Positions 5,838 through 8,746 of a DNA stretch of 8,746 nt are shown in pieces; position 1 is the stretch's first letter; each line of letters starts with the position of its first letter. Both the position numbers and the translations under genes were made by a program. The notes below the pieces were generated by a model. The model was not told where the DNA came from, did not search any database, and worked only from the letters and a program-made list of their open reading frames with translations. This stretch comes from Afipia sp. (lineage in GTDB: Bacteria > Pseudomonadota > Alphaproteobacteria > Rhizobiales > Xanthobacteraceae), in NCBI GenBank assembly GCA_026400415.1, contig JAPLPA010000084.1, forward strand, positions 1 to 8,746, read 5' to 3'.

Positions 5838-6839
5838 ATGCGTGACCCCTATGAGGTCCTGGGGGTGCAGAAGGGTGCGAGTGCGGCGGCGATCAAGAGC
5901 GCCTTTCGCAAGCTTGCCAAGAAGCATCACCCCGACGCCAACAAGGGCGACGCCAAGGCCGCCGACCGTTTTGCCGAACTGAACAGCGCCAACGAAATCC
6001 TCGGCGACGAGGACAAGCGCAAGCAGTTCGACCGCGGCGAGATCGACGCTGAAGGAAAGCCCCGTTTTCAGGGCGGATTCGAAGGCGGCGGTTCACCGTT
6101 CGGTGCCGGGCGCGGCGCACGCGGCCGCGCTGGGCCGGGCGGATTCGAATATTCGTTCAACAGTGGCGGACCCGGTGCCGGCATGGGTGCCGGCGGCTTC
6201 GAGGACATTCTCAAAAGCATGTTCGGCGGACGAGCCGGAGGCGGCATGGGCGCGGGCATGGGCGGCGCGCGCTTCGAACAGGAGCAGCCGTTCGCCGCCG
6301 ATCTCGATCTGGCCGTCACGATGAGTGTCTCGCTCGAAGACTCAATGAAGGGTGCGACGCGTCGCGTGCGATTGCCGACGGGTAAGGAATTGAACGTCAA
6401 GATTCCGGCGGGCGTCACGGCCGGTCAGCAAATCAGATTGAAGGGGCAGGGCGAGACCGCACCGGGTCATCGTCCCGGCGATGTGCTGATCAACATCACC
6501 ATCGCTCCGCATCCGTTTTTCAAAGTCGAGGGGAACGACTTGCGGCTTGAGTTGCCGATCACGCTTGATGAAGCGGTGCTTGGTGCGAAGGTGCGCGTGC
6601 CGACGCTGGACGGCGCGGTGCAACTGTCGATCCCGAAAAACACATCGAGCGGGCGCACGTTTCGCCTCAAGGGCAAGGGCCTGCCGCACAAGACATCGAG
6701 CAACCTGGGGGAATTCGGCGATCTGTTCGCCGTGACGCGCATCGGTTTGCCGGACGGCAACGATGCCGAACTGGAAGCGCTGATGGAAAAATGGCGCGCC
6801 GATCATCCGTACAATCCGCGCAAGGATCTCGGCGAATAA
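5838..6839 (+). CDS. Class B DnaJ/CbpA-like co-chaperone without zinc finger
   Basis: From the ATG at 5838 (333 residues). A TTG directly before it could extend by one residue, but the GAGGGAGAG Shine-Dalgarno region (5824-5832) suits the ATG. The N-terminal J domain (DPYEVLGVQKGASAAAIKSAFRKLAKKHHPDAN) has HPD at 31-33, the motif that stimulates Hsp70/DnaK ATPase. A Gly/Phe-rich linker of about 70 residues follows (GGFEGGGSPFGAG onward). The C-terminal peptide-binding beta domains begin near residue 155 (DLDLAVTMSVSLEDSMKGATRRVRLP, IPAGVTAGQQIRLKGQG, GDVLINITIAPHPFFKVEGNDL, LTLDEAVLGAKVRVPTLDG-like block, NTSSGRTFRLKGKGLP). No CxxCxGxG repeats are present, so this is not the canonical DnaJ of the dnaK operon. 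Length matches CbpA-type proteins. Whether it binds curved DNA cannot be told. Confidence 0.93.
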   Translation: MRDPYEVLGVQKGASAAAIKSAFRKLAKKHHPDANKGDAKAADRFAELNSANEILGDEDKRKQFDRGEIDAEGKPRFQGGFEGGGSPFGAGRGARGRAGPGGFEYSFNSGGPGAGMGAGGFEDILKSMFGGRAGGGMGAGMGGARFEQEQPFAADLDLAVTMSVSLEDSMKGATRRVRLPTGKELNVKIPAGVTAGQQIRLKGQGETAPGHRPGDVLINITIAPHPFFKVEGNDLRLELPITLDEAVLGAKVRVPTLDGAVQLSIPKNTSSGRTFRLKGKGLPHKTSSNLGEFGDLFAVTRIGLPDGNDAELEALMEKWRADHPYNPRKDLGE

Positions 6840-6847
6840 CGCGATAA

Positions 6848-6960
6848 GGCGAAATTGTGCCGTTTGCGTTGTTTGCGGCGCTCCGCGCGCGCTAACGCGC
6901 TGCGCCTCATGGTGAAAACTCCGATCACAATTTTGCCGTTGCGCATAACGGCCAAACGGT
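6848..6960. repeat. Nested inverted repeats in the 6840-7087 intergenic region
   Basis: This 248-nt gap has no supported gene but is rich in self-complementarity. Pairs seen are: GCGAAATTGTG (6848-6858 region) with CACAATTTTGC (~6927-6937, one G-T); CCGTTTG (6860-6866) with CAAACGG (6953-6959); GGCGC (6877-6881) with GCGCC (6902-6906) enclosing GCGCG-CTAA-CGCGC (6887-6900); and GCCGTT (6935-6940) with AACGGC (6947-6952). Not all can form at once. No T-tract follows, so it is not a normal terminator. It could be a dispersed intergenic repeat, a processed RNA, or the 3' end of the dnaJ-like transcript. Confidence 0.4.
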
Positions 6961-7002
6961 GACGGACTTGGAATCGAGTGGCGGGATTGCGGCGATTGCG
7001 TT

Positions 7003-7037
7003 TTGACGACCGCAACTCTACGATTCGCAACGAATCG
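7003..7037 (+). promoter_or_regulatory. -35-like hexamer and 7-bp palindrome upstream of the secreted protein gene
   Basis: TTGACG (7003-7008) resembles a -35 box. CGATTCG-CAA-CGAATCG (7021-7037) is a perfect 7-bp inverted repeat in the place where the -10 would lie, 50 nt before the ATG at 7088. No clear -10 hexamer is found at 16-18 nt, so a regulated promoter is only a suggestion. Confidence 0.35.
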
Positions 7038-7087
7038 CGTTGAGTTTCCGCCTTCACAATCCACAACAATCGCCGGGGAACATCAGA

Positions 7088-7522
7088 ATGAAAATATCAT
7101 CCGCGCTTCGCGCATTTCTCATTGCATTCACGGCACTCGTCGCCGGCTTCTCATCCGCGCAGGCCGACAGCGGCAGCGTGCAGCTCACGATCTACAAAGC
7201 CGGCTGGGTAATCGGTGGCTCGGGCGGCGGCGGCACGCTCAACTTTCAGGGTCGCACCTATCGTCTCTCCGCTGGCGGCATCGATTACGGCCTTGTGTTC
7301 GGCGGATCGAAGACGGTGCTCCGCGGCCGCGTCAGCAACATCAATCGTCCGTCGGACATCGCGGGCGTCTATGGTGCAGCGGGCGCGGGCCTTGCGGTCG
7401 GCGGCGGCGCGCGCGCCATCGTGCTCACCAATCAGAAGGGCGCGGTGCTCGAACTCTCCGGCCAGCAGGTTGGCCTTATGGCGAATCTGGATTTGAGCGG
7501 ACTGGCGATTTCGCTGAAATAA
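7088..7522 (+). CDS. Small secreted glycine-rich protein of unknown function
   Basis: This encodes 144 residues. The ATG at 7088 follows GGGGAA (7075-7080) at a 7-nt spacing. A clear Sec signal peptide (MKISSALRAFLIAFTALVAGFSSAQA) would be cleaved after Ala26, so the product is periplasmic or secreted. The mature part is about 118 residues, rich in Gly, with alternating hydrophobic residues suggesting beta structure: LTIYKAGWVIGGSGGGGTLNF, YRLSAGGIDYGLVFGGS, IAGVYGAAGAGLAVGGGARAIVLTN, GAVLELSGQQVGLMANLDLSGLAI. There are no cysteines and no recognisable catalytic motif. The glycine-rich pattern and the GQQVGLMANLDLSGLAI ending vaguely recall SYLF/Ysc84 or EipA (DUF1134) proteins, but I cannot assign it to either. 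It stands alone with its own terminator, between a structured gap and a convergent operon. Confidence 0.8.
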   Translation: MKISSALRAFLIAFTALVAGFSSAQADSGSVQLTIYKAGWVIGGSGGGGTLNFQGRTYRLSAGGIDYGLVFGGSKTVLRGRVSNINRPSDIAGVYGAAGAGLAVGGGARAIVLTNQKGAVLELSGQQVGLMANLDLSGLAISLK

Positions 7523-7549
7523 CTTCCGCGCATTGAGAAATTTTGAGAG

Positions 7550-7574
7550 GCCGGGCGCAATGCCCGGCTTTTTT
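7550..7574 (+). terminator. Intrinsic terminator of the secreted protein gene
   Basis: GCCGGGC (7550-7556), loop GCAAT, GCCCGGC (7562-7568), then six T (7569-7574). The last T is also the final base of the convergent tspO-like gene's stop codon. The minus-strand side lacks a T-tract directly after the stem, so it is mainly a plus-strand terminator. Confidence 0.88.
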
Positions 7575-8026
7575 CAATTCAGGACGACGAACGATGCGTT
7601 CAGCAGCGTCGCGAACGATACCCATGCGAGGTATGGTGCGAACAGCCATGCGGAGATTTTATCGTCGCGGCGCGTGAGCGCGATGAACGCCGCAATCGCA
7701 ATCGCCATTGCGGTGATGACGATTAGCGCAAGTGTCATTTTATGCGCGCCAAAAAATAGTGGCGACCACGAAAAATTCAGCGCCATCTGCGCGAACCAGA
7801 CTTTCATCGCGGTACTCGTGCGCTCGCGCATCCATGTGCGCCAGCCCGCAATGGCGATGAACACGTAGAGCACGGTCCACACCGGCGCGAAAATCCAGTT
7901 CGGCGGATTAAACGGCGGCTTGTTCAGCGCCGCATACCACGCGCCCGTCGGATTGCTGACGCCGATAAAGATGCCGCTGCCGACAACGACGATCAGGAAG
8001 ATGGCGAGTGTGAGATAACGGTTCAT
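7574..8026 (-). CDS. tspO: TspO/MBR-family membrane protein (tryptophan-rich sensory protein)
   Basis: This encodes 150 residues from the ATG at 8026, which overlaps the ridA-like stop as ATGA and has AAGG upstream. A Met four codons earlier is inside the neighbouring gene and less likely. Five membrane helices are expected: ~5-22, ~45-62, ~75-92, ~98-117 and ~127-148. The family core is clear: WYAALNKPPFNPPNWIFAPVWTVLY (starting at Trp30), the Trp-rich GWRTW, ALNFSWSPLFFGAHK (82-96) and PYLAWVSFATLLN (131-143). TspO proteins bind porphyrins and sterol-like ligands. In Rhodobacter, TspO tunes photosynthesis and tetrapyrrole genes in response to oxygen. The ligand here is unknown. Translation is probably coupled to the ridA-like gene. 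Confidence 0.93.
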   Translation of the reverse strand: MNRYLTLAIFLIVVVGSGIFIGVSNPTGAWYAALNKPPFNPPNWIFAPVWTVLYVFIAIAGWRTWMRERTSTAMKVWFAQMALNFSWSPLFFGAHKMTLALIVITAMAIAIAAFIALTRRDDKISAWLFAPYLAWVSFATLLNASFVVLN

Positions 8027-8406
8027 GCCTTGAGCCACGCGACGCCTTCGATCTCGATTAACATTTTCGGATCGGGCAGCGCCACCACGACGCAGGTCGT
8101 CCGCGCGGGAAACGGCGCGGGACCGAAAGCTATCGCGTAGAGCTTGTTCATTGTGACGACGTCGGACGCGCGCGTCAGGAGCACGTTGACCTTCGCGAGT
8201 TGCCCAAGCGACGTGCCCGCTTCGCTGAGCGTGCGCGTCAAATTGGCGACGACATTGGCGAACTGCGCCTCGAACGAATCCGGCAGTTCGCCCTTCGCAT
8301 CGAAACCCGGAATGCCGGAGATGAAAACGAAATGTTCGGCAACGGTCGCGAACGACAGCGGCGGCGCCTTGATGCCGGGCGGCGGAGCGATGTGGGTGAA
8401 GGGCAC
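8023..8406 (-). CDS. RidA-family (YjgF/YER057c/UK114) protein
   Basis: This encodes 127 residues. The start is GTG at 8406, five nt after the upstream gene's stop, with only a weak GAAG ribosome site. Known RidA proteins are trimers that hydrolyse reactive enamine/imine intermediates made by PLP enzymes. The family features are present: FVFISGIPGFDAKGELP, a central helix with VVANLTRTLSEAGTSLGQLAKVNVLLT, and PARTTCVVVALPDPKMLIEIEGVAW. Arg102 in PARTT lines up with the substrate-carboxylate-binding Arg105 of E. coli RidA, and Glu120 in IEIEGVA is retained, so deaminase activity is possible. It is the middle gene of a three-gene operon and overlaps the tspO-like gene by ATGA. Confidence 0.92.
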   Translation of the reverse strand: MPFTHIAPPPGIKAPPLSFATVAEHFVFISGIPGFDAKGELPDSFEAQFANVVANLTRTLSEAGTSLGQLAKVNVLLTRASDVVTMNKLYAIAFGPAPFPARTTCVVVALPDPKMLIEIEGVAWLKA

Positions 8407-8411
8407 GGCGA

Positions 8412-8708
8412 TTACTTCAATGCGAGAACGACAGGTCCGGCGACGGGATCGGTGACGCCGAGTCCGCCGCCGAGGTCGTCGAGCGTGTCGCGGAAAGAGT
8501 TAAGCGTTGCGATCATGTTCGGACGCGCGCCCGCAATGGCTTCCATGCTGTCCCACTCGGCGATGATGCAATAGGTCTGGTCGCCCGTCTTGACGATGTT
8601 GACGTGACGCAATCCCTTCCAGTCGTTGGCCACGTTCTTGTGCGCGTCGAGGAATTCCTTCTCGCGCCCGGGTTTCACTTTGAAGCGCACGGCGTTAAAA
8701 GCGGTCAT
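8412..8708 (-). CDS. Antibiotic-biosynthesis-monooxygenase (ABM)-fold small protein
   Basis: This encodes 98 residues from the ATG at 8708, with a strong GGAGG (8721-8717) at an 8-nt spacing. The sequence pattern MTAFNAVRFKVKPGREKEFLDAHKN, then TYCIIAEWDSMEAIAGARPNMIATLNSFRDTL is that of the dimeric ferredoxin-like ABM/Dabb superfamily: a beta strand, a helix, and a strand carrying an EW motif. No catalytic residues can be named, because members range from quinol monooxygenases and haem-degrading enzymes to proteins of unknown role. No signal or membrane segment is seen, so it is cytoplasmic. It is the first gene of the operon with the RidA and TspO proteins. The promoter is probably beyond the right window edge. 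Confidence 0.8.
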   Translation of the reverse strand: MTAFNAVRFKVKPGREKEFLDAHKNVANDWKGLRHVNIVKTGDQTYCIIAEWDSMEAIAGARPNMIATLNSFRDTLDDLGGGLGVTDPVAGPVVLALK

Positions 8709-8746
8709 TGCGTTTTCCTCCCGTTGTCTCCGATGAGCCGCCGCAG

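Noticed and set aside
6342..7064. A 240-codon open frame on the minus strand across the end of the dnaJ-like gene and the following gap
   Set aside because: It mostly overlaps conserved dnaJ-like coding sequence and has a low-complexity basic composition, with no ribosome site that I can see.
1..8746. CRISPR arrays, insertion sequences, tRNA genes, defence or phage modules
   Set aside because: No regularly spaced repeats, transposase or integrase motifs, or tRNA-like folds were seen on either strand.

Overview
The window looks like chromosomal DNA of an alphaproteobacterium of the Bradyrhizobium / Rhodopseudomonas / Afipia / Nitrobacter group (order Hyphomicrobiales). The reasons are high GC content and protein types typical of that group: an extensin-like LAS-fold protein, SxGC-type L,D-transpeptidases, an RT0821/Lpp0805-type lipoprotein next to pdxH, and a zinc-finger-less DnaJ. 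This assignment is from memory of gene content, not from a search. I see no phage, transposon, CRISPR, tRNA or rRNA.

Region 1 (1-3753) concerns the cell envelope and is partly decayed. An extensin-family protein, cut by the left window edge, converges across a two-way terminator on a tandem pair of L,D-transpeptidase (ErfK/YbiS/YcfS/YnhG) genes on the minus strand. The downstream copy (1000-1561) keeps a lipoprotein signal but has lost about 125 nt, including the catalytic His-Gly segment, and its Ser-Gly-Cys motif is out of frame. The upstream copy (1802-2419) has a complete catalytic domain but no recognisable signal peptide in any frame. Next, a CorA-family transporter gene (2825-3753) is split into two frames by what looks like a small internal deletion.

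Region 2 (3763-6839) is housekeeping. pdxH (vitamin B6 salvage) and an SDR oxidoreductase lie in tandem on the minus strand. A 108-nt divergent promoter region separates pdxH from a small surface lipoprotein, which is followed by a class B DnaJ/CbpA-like co-chaperone.

Region 3 (6840-8746) holds a structured 248-nt intergenic stretch, a small secreted glycine-rich protein of unknown function with its own terminator, and a compact minus-strand operon. The operon encodes an antibiotic-biosynthesis-monooxygenase-fold protein, a RidA-family protein and a TspO/MBR membrane protein. The last two overlap by ATGA.

The main observation is the cluster of damaged genes between 1.0 and 3.75 kb. The two transpeptidase copies have complementary lesions and corA carries an independent frameshift, while all genes to the right look intact. 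I do not see convincing evidence of an undescribed multi-gene system. The best open questions are the transpeptidase pair, the inverted repeats in the corA leader, and the unknown protein at 7088-7522.
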